From Pedobacter cryoconitis (lineage in GTDB: Bacteria > Bacteroidota > Bacteroidia > Sphingobacteriales > Sphingobacteriaceae), in the NCBI RefSeq assembly GCF_003259615.1, contig NZ_QLLR01000002.1, positions 248,001-312,000 on the forward strand: a stretch of 64,000 bases of DNA. The letters are read 5' to 3'. Under the pieces are notes generated by a model that did no database searches, was not told the origin of the DNA, and worked only from the letters and a program-made list of their open reading frames with translations. The position numbers and the translations under genes were made by a program. This document shows positions 42,384-51,622 of this stretch, one piece after another (within the stretch, counting starts at the first letter, position 1; the number at the start of each line of letters is the position of its first letter).

Positions 42384-43886
42384 ATGAATTATCAACAAGA
42401 AAAACAGAACAATGGATTCAGAACTTGGTTCTCAGAATCTGTCATCGTAAAATTATGCCTTATAGGCATTTTAACCCTGCTTTTGCTCATTCCTTCGAGC
42501 TTGGTACAGAATCTGATTGTGGAAAGGCAAGCCAGACAACAGGAAGTAAACAATGAAATATCAGATAAATGGTCCGGGAGCCAGTTGGTAGAAGGTCCTA
42601 TTTTAGTTATTCCTTATAAAACTACAGTTAACCATAAAGACAGCGCAGGCAAGGTGACCACCAAAGAAGTGTTAACCAATATTTATATCCTGCCTGAAAC
42701 TTTAAATATTACGGGGAAGGCGGAACCGCAGTTACTGCATCGCGGAATATTTGATGCGGTAGTTTACAATTCAAAGATCAGTGTAAATGGGAAATTCAGT
42801 GCGATGGAACTCCGGAAATCTGGTATTAATCCAGATATGGTTCAATGGGACAAGGCAAAAGTGGATATTGGATTGAGTGATTTGAAAGGTTTAAAAAACA
42901 ACCCGGTCATTAAGTTAGCGGGTAAAGATTATGCTGTTGAACCGGATTTCACCACGCTTTCTTTATTTACAAATAACCTGATTATACAGCCTGACCTCAG
43001 TGCCGGCAAAAATACGGCATTGGACTTCAGCTTCGACCTGGATTTAAGAGGTAGCAATGAGCTTAGTTTCCTGCATATCGGAAAAAGCACGACCGTGAAA
43101 ATTGACGGAAGCTGGGGCAACCCGAAGTTTACAGGTCGTTATCTTCCCGAGCAGCGTAATGTAGCTGCGACTGCATTTTCAGCAACCTGGAAAATGCCCT
43201 ATTTTAACAGGCCTTTTTCACAGCAATGGATCAATGAGAATTCAACTTTAGTGACCGCGGCAAGTAAAGAAAATCCTTCAATGGAAACTAATGTTCAGGC
43301 ACCTTTAAGGGATGGTGCTTTTGGTGTCCAGTTTATTCTGCCCGTAGATCAGTACCAAAAAACAATGCGTTCAGGCAAATATTCGATTCTGATTATTATG
43401 CTGACTTTCATTTCCCTGTTTTTCACAGAACTGCTGAATAAAAGGAAAGTACATCTTTTACAATATGTGCTGATTGGTGCGGCAATGATTATTTACTACA
43501 CGTTATTGCTTTCATTTAGTGAACGTGTTGGTTTTAACCTCGCCTACCTGATCGCCTCAGTTGCCACGGTTTCATTGATTGGTAGTTTTATCGCTGCCTT
43601 GCTGAAGAATAAAAAACCAGCATTGATATTTGTTGGAATTCTGACTGTTTTCTACGGTTTTGTATACGTGATCATTCAATTGCAGGATCTGGCCTTACTG
43701 TTCGGAAGCGTTGGTTTATTCATCATTGTTGCTGCGCTGATGTATTTATCTGCTAAAATAGACTGGAACAGAAATCCTTTAGCAGAGGTTCCGGATTCAT
43801 CACAAGGTGATTATCAGGAAAGAACAAATCAAACTGGACAGACCACAACAGTACAAACCGGGCAAACAGGAACACAAGAATATTAA
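42384..43886 (+). CDS. creD: CreD-family inner-membrane protein
   Basis: The 500-residue protein has an N-terminal membrane helix (about 22-42), a large periplasmic domain (45-330) starting with RQARQQEVNNEISDKWSG and containing GPILVIPYKT, and five to six C-terminal helices (333-455) including ILIIMLTFISLFFTELL and VLIGAAMIIYYTLLLSFSE. This is the layout of CreD, in Gammaproteobacteria a CreBC-controlled envelope integrity protein. The C-terminal tail is rich in Gln and Thr with a QTGQT repeat. It is preceded by the shared palindrome, so it is probably controlled by the winged-helix protein rather than by CreBC. Confidence 0.92.
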   Translation: MNYQQEKQNNGFRTWFSESVIVKLCLIGILTLLLLIPSSLVQNLIVERQARQQEVNNEISDKWSGSQLVEGPILVIPYKTTVNHKDSAGKVTTKEVLTNIYILPETLNITGKAEPQLLHRGIFDAVVYNSKISVNGKFSAMELRKSGINPDMVQWDKAKVDIGLSDLKGLKNNPVIKLAGKDYAVEPDFTTLSLFTNNLIIQPDLSAGKNTALDFSFDLDLRGSNELSFLHIGKSTTVKIDGSWGNPKFTGRYLPEQRNVAATAFSATWKMPYFNRPFSQQWINENSTLVTAASKENPSMETNVQAPLRDGAFGVQFILPVDQYQKTMRSGKYSILIIMLTFISLFFTELLNKRKVHLLQYVLIGAAMIIYYTLLLSFSERVGFNLAYLIASVATVSLIGSFIAALLKNKKPALIFVGILTVFYGFVYVIIQLQDLALLFGSVGLFIIVAALMYLSAKIDWNRNPLAEVPDSSQGDYQERTNQTGQTTTVQTGQTGTQEY

Positions 43887-43898
43887 ACCTTTTAAAAT

Positions 43899-43928
43899 TA
43901 AGGAAGCCTGGTTATCCGGGTTTCCTTA
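43899..43928 (+). terminator. Hairpin after creD
   Basis: A 10-bp stem TAAGGAAGCC with GGTTTCCTTA, complete in plus-strand RNA with one G-U pair. It lacks a T run, so termination is only likely. Confidence 0.45.
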
Positions 43929-43945
43929 GCTCCAATCCCATCCAT

Positions 43946-44329
43946 ATGTTTAATTTTAGCAAATATTACTTCAGGCTTACGGTGCTGTTATTTGGCACAG
44001 AAGTCCTGATTGCCTTGTACGCACACGACCAGTTTATCCGCCCCTATGCAGGCGATTTCCTGATTGTCATCTTTTTATTCTGCCTGGTCAGAACCTTTTT
44101 AAACGTCCGCTCACATTGGGTAATCAGCAGTGTATTAGTATTTTCTTACCTGATTGAGCTCAGTCAATATTTTAATCTGATCCATCACTTAGGGCTGGAT
44201 CAGTCAAAAATAGCGCCTTTGCTTTTAGGCAATCATTTCAGCTGGATAGATATGGTCGCCTACACCTTAGGTGCAGCAGTTATTTTCATGTTACAATCAT
44301 TTCCTGAGGCCTCACGCCCAATACGTTGA
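43946..44329 (+). CDS. DUF2809 small membrane protein
   Basis: The 127-residue protein has four predicted helices and the DUF2809 features: NFSKYYFRLTVLLFGTEVLIA at the N-terminus, the GDFLIVIFLFCLVRTFL helix, VFSYLIELSQYF, and a late LGNHFSWIDMVAYTLGA. The function of the family is not known. Its 3' end overlaps the convergent AraC gene by 44 bp. Confidence 0.88.
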   Translation: MFNFSKYYFRLTVLLFGTEVLIALYAHDQFIRPYAGDFLIVIFLFCLVRTFLNVRSHWVISSVLVFSYLIELSQYFNLIHHLGLDQSKIAPLLLGNHFSWIDMVAYTLGAAVIFMLQSFPEASRPIR

Positions 44330-45068
44330 AAAACGTATTGCTGAAAGTAGAGACACTATCATATCCTACTTTGATAGCTACACTTTTCACGTTTTCGCCC
44401 GAAACTGATAACAATTCGACCGCTTTAATGATCTTATATAATTTGATATAACCAGCCACGGTAATTCCAATATCCTGTTTAAATAATCTTTCCATAGTCC
44501 GTGCAGAAAGATTAAACTGAGCGGCTACAACAGGTATTTTTATATCCTCAGCTACATTTTCTGTCAGATAATCAATCATGCTGGCAATCCTTGGATTTTG
44601 AGGAACAGGTAAGACCAGCGGCAAAGAAGTATCAAATGTTAGAGGAAGTATACCAATCAGTGCTTTCAGGAAATCAAATTCCAGCTGATCTTCTTCTTCC
44701 AATCTTGACCACTGTTCGGTAAAAAGGATCATTTCTCTTACTACTTTAGGCGTATGAAAGATATTGAGCTCTTTAAAAAAAGGATGATCAGCTGTTTTAC
44801 TCAGGAAAATACAACGCAGGTAAACCGGGCTTACAGGAGCAGAAGTTTTATGCAAAAGTCCAGGGGGTATCCATGCGCAATGGTGTGTTGGCAATAAATA
44901 CGTTCTTTCAGGCGTGTGAAGGTATTGCACTCCTTTCTCCACGAAAATCAGCTGGCCCATATGGTGAGAATGCCACTCGTCAGAGAACTTCCAATCGGCT
45001 TCATGCCATACGTAAGCTTCCTTTTCTACACTATCAACTGTAAGGTGGCAAAATCTTGATCTTTCCAT
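44286..45068 (-). CDS. AraC-family regulator, divergent from the flavodoxin-RidA gene
   Basis: The 260-residue protein has an N-terminal cupin domain (about 18-100; HSHHMGQLIFVEKGVQYLHT and HHCAWIPPGLLHKT, with His residues able to bind metal) and a C-terminal HTH (about 160-258) with IPVVAAQFNLSARTMERLF and KSVAIKVGYDSVSTFSNTF. The intergenic region to the exported flavodoxin-RidA gene is only 88 bp, so it most likely controls that gene. The stimulus is unknown. Confidence 0.9.
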   Translation of the reverse strand: MERSRFCHLTVDSVEKEAYVWHEADWKFSDEWHSHHMGQLIFVEKGVQYLHTPERTYLLPTHHCAWIPPGLLHKTSAPVSPVYLRCIFLSKTADHPFFKELNIFHTPKVVREMILFTEQWSRLEEEDQLEFDFLKALIGILPLTFDTSLPLVLPVPQNPRIASMIDYLTENVAEDIKIPVVAAQFNLSARTMERLFKQDIGITVAGYIKLYKIIKAVELLSVSGENVKSVAIKVGYDSVSTFSNTFFNVLGVRPQEMIVT

Positions 45069-45127
45069 TTGTCGTATTATAACATGCTATTGGCAAATAT
45101 AGACATTTAAAGACATCGGGCTTTCCC

Positions 45128-45135
45128 TACTTTTG
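45128..45135 (+). promoter_or_regulatory. -7 box match TACTTTTG before the flavodoxin-RidA gene
   Basis: Exact TAnnTTTG match, 21 bp upstream of the ATG at 45157. No clear -33 TTG. Confidence 0.42.
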
Positions 45136-45156
45136 TCATCAATTAATAAATACAAC

Positions 45157-46368
45157 ATGAATTCAATAAATACAATGCGTTTTAAAACAAGCTTTTTGAT
45201 TTTATTTTGCCTGTTTAGCGCTTCATTTTTAAAAGCACAAAGCAAAATGAAAGATGAACATTCAACTTTAAAGATCCTGGTACTGTTTAATACTGTCAAT
45301 GGTGGTACTTACAAAATGGCTCAGGAAATTGCTGCAGGAATTGAAGATTTTCCAGGTGCAAAAGCAGTCTTAAAACAAGTTCCAAGAATTAAACCACTGG
45401 AGAATGAAGTAAAGCACCCTTTTGCAGCTGTTCCCTATGCAGCTATAAATGATTTACCTGAGTATGATGCAATAGCTTTAGGATCTGCCGTTCATTTTGG
45501 AAATATGAGTGCTGATATGCGCTATTTCCTGGATCAATCAGTGAGTATCTGGACTTCGCGCAAACTGGAAGGAAAACCTGCTACGGTATTTATGTCTGCG
45601 GGCAGCGGGGCCGGAAGAGAAGCAGCTATACTTTCCTTCTGGAATACTTTGGCTATTCATGGGATGGTGATTGTACCTACAGGAATTATGGGTACGAGTG
45701 AAATTGACAAAGCCATTCCCCAGGGAAATACAGCTTTTGGTGCTTCTTCACTGGCGGGTATTCCAAATAGTGTAAGGCCTTCAAAAGGAGAATTACATAT
45801 TGCCAGATTACAGGGATATGCACTGGCCAAAGCTGCAAAAGGTTATCAATTGACAGGAGGAAATACCGGTAGTCTGACTGCTGTAGTATCAAAAGATATT
45901 GAAAGAACAGGTGTGATAGCGGCCCGGCTGAAGGAATTAAATATCGTTCTGCCAAAAGCACCTGCGCCTGTTGGTAATTACAAGCCCTACCGAATTTCAG
46001 GAAAACAGGTTTTTATTAATCAGATTGCTTTAAATAATGGTAAAGTAGATCATCCGGGTTTAATTGAAAAGGAAGTTACCGAGGAACAGGCAAAGTTAGC
46101 TGCAAGGCAGACGCTGTTAAATGTACTGGCAGTTTTGAAAGAAGCGGCCGGGGGTGATCTGGATCAGGTTAAACAAGCCGTACAATTAACGGGTTATTTT
46201 TACACTTCAGCTGGTTATACTAAACATGCAGTTTTAATGAATGAAGCTTCTAATCTTTTGGTACAGATTTTTGGAGAAAAAGGAATGCACACCAGGGCAA
46301 CTGTTGGCGCATCTTCCCTGCCCATGAATTCATCAGTAGAGATTCAGGCTGTTTTTGAGTTAGAATAA
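45157..46368 (+). CDS. Exported flavodoxin-like / RidA fusion protein
   Basis: The 403-residue product has a signal peptide (ATG 45157; hydrophobic FLILFCLFSASFLKAQ). Residues about 38-220 form a flavodoxin or WrbA-like FMN domain: ILVLFNTVNGGTYKMAQEIA as phosphate-binding loop, YDAIALGSAVHFGNMS and ATVFMSAGSGAG. Residues about 275-403 are a RidA (YjgF) domain with ISGKQVFINQIAL and HTRATVGASSLPMNSSVEI, which keeps the Arg that anchors the substrate carboxylate. RidA enzymes hydrolyse reactive imines or enamines; the flavodoxin may reduce quinones. I know of no standard function for the two joined and exported. Confidence 0.85.
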   Translation: MNSINTMRFKTSFLILFCLFSASFLKAQSKMKDEHSTLKILVLFNTVNGGTYKMAQEIAAGIEDFPGAKAVLKQVPRIKPLENEVKHPFAAVPYAAINDLPEYDAIALGSAVHFGNMSADMRYFLDQSVSIWTSRKLEGKPATVFMSAGSGAGREAAILSFWNTLAIHGMVIVPTGIMGTSEIDKAIPQGNTAFGASSLAGIPNSVRPSKGELHIARLQGYALAKAAKGYQLTGGNTGSLTAVVSKDIERTGVIAARLKELNIVLPKAPAPVGNYKPYRISGKQVFINQIALNNGKVDHPGLIEKEVTEEQAKLAARQTLLNVLAVLKEAAGGDLDQVKQAVQLTGYFYTSAGYTKHAVLMNEASNLLVQIFGEKGMHTRATVGASSLPMNSSVEIQAVFELE

Positions 46369-46393
46369 TAAAAAGGTTCCTTCAAACAGGAAT

Positions 46394-46424
46394 AAAAGCC
46401 TTCGATTTTCATCGGGGGCTTTTT
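46394..46424 (+). terminator. Terminator after the flavodoxin-RidA gene
   Basis: A 13-bp stem AAAAGCCTTCGAT with loop TTTC, complete in plus-strand RNA (two G-U pairs), ending in TTTTT. It starts 26 bp after the stop codon. Confidence 0.85.
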
Positions 46425-46433
46425 GCGTTTTAA

Positions 46434-47306
46434 TTATTGGTCTTTAACAATTGAGTTCTTTGCTTTTCGAAACCCCGTCAAACTTATATTTCTATGTTTC
46501 TTGAAAAATTTGTTCAAATGGCTTTCATCAGAAAAACCAAACTCATTTACAATTTCATTAATCCTCCTATCGCTGAATTTTAACCGATGTTCTATCAAAC
46601 GCATTCTATAATTAGCAATAAATTGCTGAACAGTTTCACCACACTGATTTTTGAAATAGCTTCCCAGATAAGTAGCTGATATATCAAATTTATCTGCTAT
46701 GAAGGAAGCCTTTAAACTTGGAGGTGAAAAAATATTTGACTGTATATGATTGATGATTTCTAATATACGTTTATCTGCATTCGCCTTAATCCCCAATGGT
46801 TTCATTTTGGAAATATTCCGAACGGCAATTACAATTAATGAATTTACATAATGTGCGGTTAAATCTTCCTCATAAATATCCCTATGCTTAATAGTATGCA
46901 GCAGACATTCAACTATCGACTTCACAAGAAATTCATCCTCTTTTTGCTTTAAAATACAGCCAGATAAATGCGAAGCATAGTACAATAGACATTCGATACA
47001 GTTTATATTTCTAGAGCTGTATTCTTTAACATAGTCGCTATTAATTCTAACCAACAAGAATTCTGTCGTATCAGTTATATCAAAGTTATGACAATCATTA
47101 GGGGTCATTAACATCAGATTGCCAGCCTGGTAAGCTATACAATTGCCATTTACATGAAGAAATCCTGTTCCGGAAATAACATAGGCCATCTGGAAAAAGC
47201 TAAACTGTAAATCCCTGACAGGACATTCATCGACCTTACGATAAACAATTTCGAAGGATTGGTGCATATTCTCCCTTTTCATAGGGCAAAAATACTTTTT
47301 TATCAT
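46434..47306 (-). CDS. AraC-family regulator, divergent from the MFS exporter
   Basis: The 290-residue protein has a cupin sensing domain (about 15-105; FFQMAYVISGTGFLHVNGN and LMTPNDCHNFDI) and a C-terminal HTH (about 185-285) with LKASFIADKFDISATYLGSYF and RRINEIVNEFGFSDESHLNKFFKK. ATG codons at 47306, 47282 and 47267 are in frame; the last has a purine-rich AGGGAG just before it. It is divergent from the MFS gene across 62 bp and so probably controls it. Confidence 0.9.
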   Translation of the reverse strand: MIKKYFCPMKRENMHQSFEIVYRKVDECPVRDLQFSFFQMAYVISGTGFLHVNGNCIAYQAGNLMLMTPNDCHNFDITDTTEFLLVRINSDYVKEYSSRNINCIECLLYYASHLSGCILKQKEDEFLVKSIVECLLHTIKHRDIYEEDLTAHYVNSLIVIAVRNISKMKPLGIKANADKRILEIINHIQSNIFSPPSLKASFIADKFDISATYLGSYFKNQCGETVQQFIANYRMRLIEHRLKFSDRRINEIVNEFGFSDESHLNKFFKKHRNISLTGFRKAKNSIVKDQ

Positions 47307-47339
47307 TAAAATGTACCGATCTGTACGTTATATTCAGTT

Positions 47340-47347
47340 TATTTTTG
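47340..47347 (+). promoter_or_regulatory. -7 box match TATTTTTG before the MFS gene
   Basis: Exact TAnnTTTG match, 21 bp upstream of the ATG at 47369. A direct repeat TGTAC (10-bp spacing) lies about 20 bp farther upstream and could be an AraC half-site pair. Confidence 0.42.
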
Positions 47348-47368
47348 TTAAATATTATTAACGTGAAA

Positions 47369-48907
47369 ATGAAAAATCAAAACTATCCGGATAAGAATAC
47401 TATTGCATTAATCGCTATTTGTATGGCTACACTAATGTTTTCATTGGAGATTTCCAGTGTACCAGTCATACTCCCAACCCTTGAAAAGGTATTAGGTGCT
47501 AATCTTAACGATATGCAATGGATAATGAATAGTTACACGATCGGTTGTACAACAGTGCTGATGGCAGCAGGAACATTGGCCGATAAATATGGCCGTAAGC
47601 GAATACTCCTGATTACCCTGGTTTTGTTTGGCATTGCTTCTTTGGTTTGTGGTTTGGCGCAAAATACAGCTGTGCTGATTGTAAGCCGGTTTTTCCAGGG
47701 AATAAGTGGAGGGGCAATGTTGATTTGCCAGGTATCTGCTCTTTCACACCAGTTTCAGGAAGGAAAAGAGCGTAGTAAAGCCTTTGGGATATGGGGTATT
47801 ATCCTGGGACTTGGATTAGGTTTTGGGCCTATTATAGGTAGTGGTATTGTCGGTTTACTATCCTGGAAATGGGTTTTCCTGATACACACACCAATCGCTG
47901 TTCTTGCTTCAATTCTTGTTTACGGCAATGTAGCAGAATCCAAAGACCCCCTGGCAAAAAGACTTGATATTTCAGGAATGGTCACTTTATCTTTAGCCGT
48001 TTTCGGCTTAACCTATTTTATTACACAAGGCGGTGAAACTGGATTTACCAGTACTATTGCCATCTGTATCTTCATTGCCACTGCAATAAGCTTTATTCTA
48101 TTTGTGTGGGTTGAAAAAAACAATGCCCACCCTATGTTCGATTTTTCGGTATTTAAGATACGTAATTTTTCGGGTGCTGTTTTTGGTTCTATTGGGATGA
48201 ACTTTAGCTTTTGGCCATTCATTATTTATCTGCCTATTTATTTTCAGGGCTGTTTGGGTTACGATGTGCTAACTGCAGGCCTTTCTCTGTTAGCTTATAC
48301 GCTCCCTACCTTAATTATACCTCCCCTGGCTGAACGTCTTTCAGTTCGGTATCGCCCGGGTATTGTTATTCCTTCAGGACTGTTTACGATAGGTCTGGGA
48401 TTTATTGTCATGAGATATGGAAGCCTGGCAGAGCATCCAGATTGGATAACAGTGCTCCCTGGTTCCATCTTGGCAGGTATTGGACTTGGCCTCACGAATA
48501 CACCTGTAACCAATACTACAACAGGCTCGGTTTCAAGCAATCGTGCAGGAATGGCTTCTGGCATAGATATGAGTGCCAGGCTGATTACCTTAGCAATTAA
48601 TATCGCATTGATGGGATTTATTCTTGTCGAAGGAATTTCATCTTATTTAGAAACTGTATTAGCACATCAGTCTCCCCACAGCTTAGCATTACGTTCTCTG
48701 GCTGAAAAAATAGCCTCTGGGAGTTTTGATACGCTCAAACACGATTTTCCGCAATTAGCTGTTTTAGATCCTTCCGGAACTATTGTACACGCAGCACTCG
48801 TACATGGTGTTGACTGGATCATGTTATATAGTGGTATTGGGGTCTGGATTTTATCCCTCGCAAGTTTTATCACCTTTGGGAAGAACAAGACACAAAAAAT
48901 CTTATAA
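47369..48907 (+). CDS. MFS drug exporter, DHA2 (14-helix) type
   Basis: The 512-residue protein has the 14-helix layout of the DHA2 family. Motif A GTLADKYGRKRILL follows helix 2, and motif C-like GLGLGFGPIIGSGIV lies in helix 5. The first helix (TIALIAICMATLMFSLEISSV) has the acidic residue typical of these proton antiporters. It exports hydrophobic or cationic compounds. A TTG at 47345 would lengthen it by eight residues; ATG 47369 is preferred. The divergent AraC gene suggests induction by a substrate. Confidence 0.93.
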   Translation: MKNQNYPDKNTIALIAICMATLMFSLEISSVPVILPTLEKVLGANLNDMQWIMNSYTIGCTTVLMAAGTLADKYGRKRILLITLVLFGIASLVCGLAQNTAVLIVSRFFQGISGGAMLICQVSALSHQFQEGKERSKAFGIWGIILGLGLGFGPIIGSGIVGLLSWKWVFLIHTPIAVLASILVYGNVAESKDPLAKRLDISGMVTLSLAVFGLTYFITQGGETGFTSTIAICIFIATAISFILFVWVEKNNAHPMFDFSVFKIRNFSGAVFGSIGMNFSFWPFIIYLPIYFQGCLGYDVLTAGLSLLAYTLPTLIIPPLAERLSVRYRPGIVIPSGLFTIGLGFIVMRYGSLAEHPDWITVLPGSILAGIGLGLTNTPVTNTTTGSVSSNRAGMASGIDMSARLITLAINIALMGFILVEGISSYLETVLAHQSPHSLALRSLAEKIASGSFDTLKHDFPQLAVLDPSGTIVHAALVHGVDWIMLYSGIGVWILSLASFITFGKNKTQKIL

Positions 48908-48946
48908 ATACCTCATTAAAAATTGAGAGATCGAATCTGGCCTTCG

Positions 48947-51337
48947 TTATTCATATTTTAAAGCATCTACCGGATTTCTTGTAGATGCTTTATAAGACTT
49001 AAAAGCTGTGGTGACTAAAGTGATCGTTATAGAAAGTATAAAAGCCAATGCAAATGGCCATATATCCAAGTTGACCCGATAAGCGAACCCGGCTAACCAA
49101 TGCGAAGCAAACAGGTAAGCCAAAGGCCAGGCGATGAGATTAGCAACCAGAACCATCACCAGGAATGAACCATTTAACAGGCCGATTATTTCTACTGTCG
49201 AAGCGCCCAATACTTTTCTAATTGCCACCTCACGCGTACGCTGTGCTGCAATAAAAGAAATTAAGCCAAATAAACCCATAAAAGAGATCAGCACAATAAC
49301 AACCGCCGCTGCCTTAAAAAGCACTCCGGTAACCTGTTCATTTTCATAATAACTATTAATATCATCATTGACAAAACTGGCAGAGTGAATATAATTGGGA
49401 AACGTATTGTTCCATAAAACCTCTATTTTCTTCATCACAGGCATCAGTTGTTCACTGTTTATTTTAATGGCCACTGCATAATAATTGCCTTTCTGAGGAT
49501 AAAGAATCAAAGGTGAAATAACCGCTTTAAGAGATAAATCATTAAAGTCTTTGACTACACCCTCAATCTTCATATCATATCCATTGGACGTTAGCATTTT
49601 ACCAATAGCGTCTTCCGGGCGGGCAATATTCATCTTTTTCAAAAAGGTTTCGTTAACCACACATCCCGCGGTGATTTCACTGTTTTTGAACACCTTACCT
49701 TCAACCAGTTTCAAGTCAAACAATTTAAAATAGTTTTCATCCACATTCATGCTTCTAAGCTCAAAATCGGTGTTTTTTCTTCCATTATAACTAAACTCAC
49801 TGGTGTTAACATTATCAGACATTGGAGCCGACTGACAAAAACTGATCTTATCAATTCCAGCTATGCCCAATGCCTGCTGTTCAAAAGTTTTATACTTAGC
49901 CTGGCTTAAACTATCACCTGGAATATTGACCATAGCGATTGCTTTTGCATTAAAACCTAGTGGTTTCTTACGTAAATAATCCATTTGGCCTACAATGACC
50001 AATGTAGTAATCAGGAGTATGACAGTGATAGTCAGCTGTATGACCACCAGCATTTTACGCAAATTTAAACGATCTGTGCTGATGCTGATCCTATTTTTAA
50101 TTGCTAATACCGGACTAACCCCAGATAAAACCATTGCCGGATAAAAACCGGCTAAGAAGCTCACCAGGATCAGCAGACCAACCATAAATACAAAAATTAC
50201 AGGCTGCCCGAAAAAGCTGAAGATGATCTTTCCTTTAAATAGATTTTGTAAATGCGGGAGTGCCAGTTCTGTCCATACACAGGCAATAATCATGGCGATA
50301 GTCGTGATCACCAATGTTTCGGTGAGGAACTGCCAGATAAGCTGTTTACGCTGACTGCCCATAACCTTGCGCACCCCTACCTCTTTTGACCTGTTAACAG
50401 CCTGCGCAGTAGCCAGGTTAATAAAGTTTATTCCCGCTGTCAAAATCAGGAACACACCGATAATACTTAAGCCGTAAATTTCTTTTTTGGTGATAGAGAC
50501 ATCCGAAAAACTGCCATAACGACTATCAAAGTGAATATCTTTTAAAGGCTGCAGCGAATTGTTCTGATGACCAGCCATATGCGTATCAACATAGTATTTC
50601 TTGTTAAACTGTGCTAAAGGCTTTTCCATATCAGCCAGGGTCACGCCACCTTTCAATAACACATAACATTCCATAGCTGAATTTATTCCATCCCAGTAAA
50701 TGTATTTTTTACTGTTAAAAGTAGCATAACTGATTACAATATCTAAAGGGAAACTACTGTTTGCAGGCATATCCTTAAATACACCCGTTACTTTCAAATT
50801 GGCCTGGTTACCAAACGTTAAACTTTTGCCAACAGACTTTTCTGCACTAGTGAATAGCCTTTTAGCCATACTTTCTGACAGTACGACTGTATTAGGCTCA
50901 GCTAAAGACTTTTGAGGATTTCCATATAACCATGGGATATTAAAAATATCAAAGAAATCTGGTTCAATATAGTAAACAGGGTGTTGTGTTTTTATCTTGT
51001 CTTTTCCACTTTCATCCCTTACATGAATAATACCACCTCTTTTAATAATGGCTCCGGCTTTCTCGATCCCGGCAAGTTCATTTCTTGCAGCGGCAATCAG
51101 GGGAACCGGTATTCCTTTAGAAAAATCATTGTAATCAGGATATTGCCAGTTGGTTACTACCCTGAAAATCCTGCTCTCATTTTTATACCCTTCGTCAAAG
51201 CTTAACTGATAATGAATAAAAATGAAGATGAGGATGCAACTTGCCAATCCAATTGACAGCCCGAAAATGTTGATTAAAGTATAACTCTTATTTTTCCAAA
51301 GGTTACGCCAGGCAATTTTGAGGTTCAATCTAAACAT
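48947..51337 (-). CDS. FtsX/MacB-type ABC permease without a nearby ATPase
   Basis: The 796-residue protein starts MFRLNLKIAWRNLWKNKSYT, a typical start in Bacteroidota MacB-like permeases. Layout: helix 1 (about 20-42), a periplasmic MacB core domain (about 50-270), three helices with LATAQAVNRSKEVGVRKVMGS (the coupling loop, about 305-325), a fourth helix region, a second periplasmic domain (about 455-650) and a last FtsX bundle with AQRTREVAIRKVLGAS. The double FtsX arrangement lets one protein form the whole permease half. The frame continues to 51475, but this adds a region without the family start. No ATPase gene is adjacent, so it may share one encoded elsewhere. Confidence 0.92.
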   Translation of the reverse strand: MFRLNLKIAWRNLWKNKSYTLINIFGLSIGLASCILIFIFIHYQLSFDEGYKNESRIFRVVTNWQYPDYNDFSKGIPVPLIAAARNELAGIEKAGAIIKRGGIIHVRDESGKDKIKTQHPVYYIEPDFFDIFNIPWLYGNPQKSLAEPNTVVLSESMAKRLFTSAEKSVGKSLTFGNQANLKVTGVFKDMPANSSFPLDIVISYATFNSKKYIYWDGINSAMECYVLLKGGVTLADMEKPLAQFNKKYYVDTHMAGHQNNSLQPLKDIHFDSRYGSFSDVSITKKEIYGLSIIGVFLILTAGINFINLATAQAVNRSKEVGVRKVMGSQRKQLIWQFLTETLVITTIAMIIACVWTELALPHLQNLFKGKIIFSFFGQPVIFVFMVGLLILVSFLAGFYPAMVLSGVSPVLAIKNRISISTDRLNLRKMLVVIQLTITVILLITTLVIVGQMDYLRKKPLGFNAKAIAMVNIPGDSLSQAKYKTFEQQALGIAGIDKISFCQSAPMSDNVNTSEFSYNGRKNTDFELRSMNVDENYFKLFDLKLVEGKVFKNSEITAGCVVNETFLKKMNIARPEDAIGKMLTSNGYDMKIEGVVKDFNDLSLKAVISPLILYPQKGNYYAVAIKINSEQLMPVMKKIEVLWNNTFPNYIHSASFVNDDINSYYENEQVTGVLFKAAAVVIVLISFMGLFGLISFIAAQRTREVAIRKVLGASTVEIIGLLNGSFLVMVLVANLIAWPLAYLFASHWLAGFAYRVNLDIWPFALAFILSITITLVTTAFKSYKASTRNPVDALKYE

Positions 51338-51622
51338 CGCATCTAATTTAGCGATCCTCTGCGAATAGTTGTGCCAAAGATCAAATTGCTTATAACAGCA
51401 TACTATTAAGCATTTTAGTGCTTGTTTAATTTTCCTTTGTTCGTTTTTGAACAGCGGTTGAGCGATAATGTACACTGAGGAGCATTATTACATCCGGTCT
51501 AAAGCCTGTTTCTGGTCAGATCACTCAAAAAATCTATTTTTCATTTAAATTTAGAAAATAAGGGTACAAACCTTAGTACAGTGATTGTATCCGCGTTTGT
51601 ACCCTTATTTTATGGATTTTTA
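51338..51622. other. Gap between the permease and an oxidoreductase: hairpin, no gene
   Basis: The only clear element is the 17-bp-stem hairpin at 51555-51611. The rest (51338-51550) is AT-rich upstream sequence that must contain the permease promoter; I do not see a good -7 box or any coding frame. Confidence 0.5.
51555..51611 (-). terminator. Long terminator hairpin after the oxidoreductase gene
   Basis: A perfect 17-bp stem (51555-51571 with 51595-51611) and a 23-nt loop, 12 bp after the stop at 51623. On the minus strand the stem ends TTATTTT. Confidence 0.8.

Noticed and set aside
51338..51475. 46-codon extension of the FtsX/MacB permease
   Set aside because: The conserved start is MFRLNLKIAWRN at 51337; the extension is basic/polar without family similarity.
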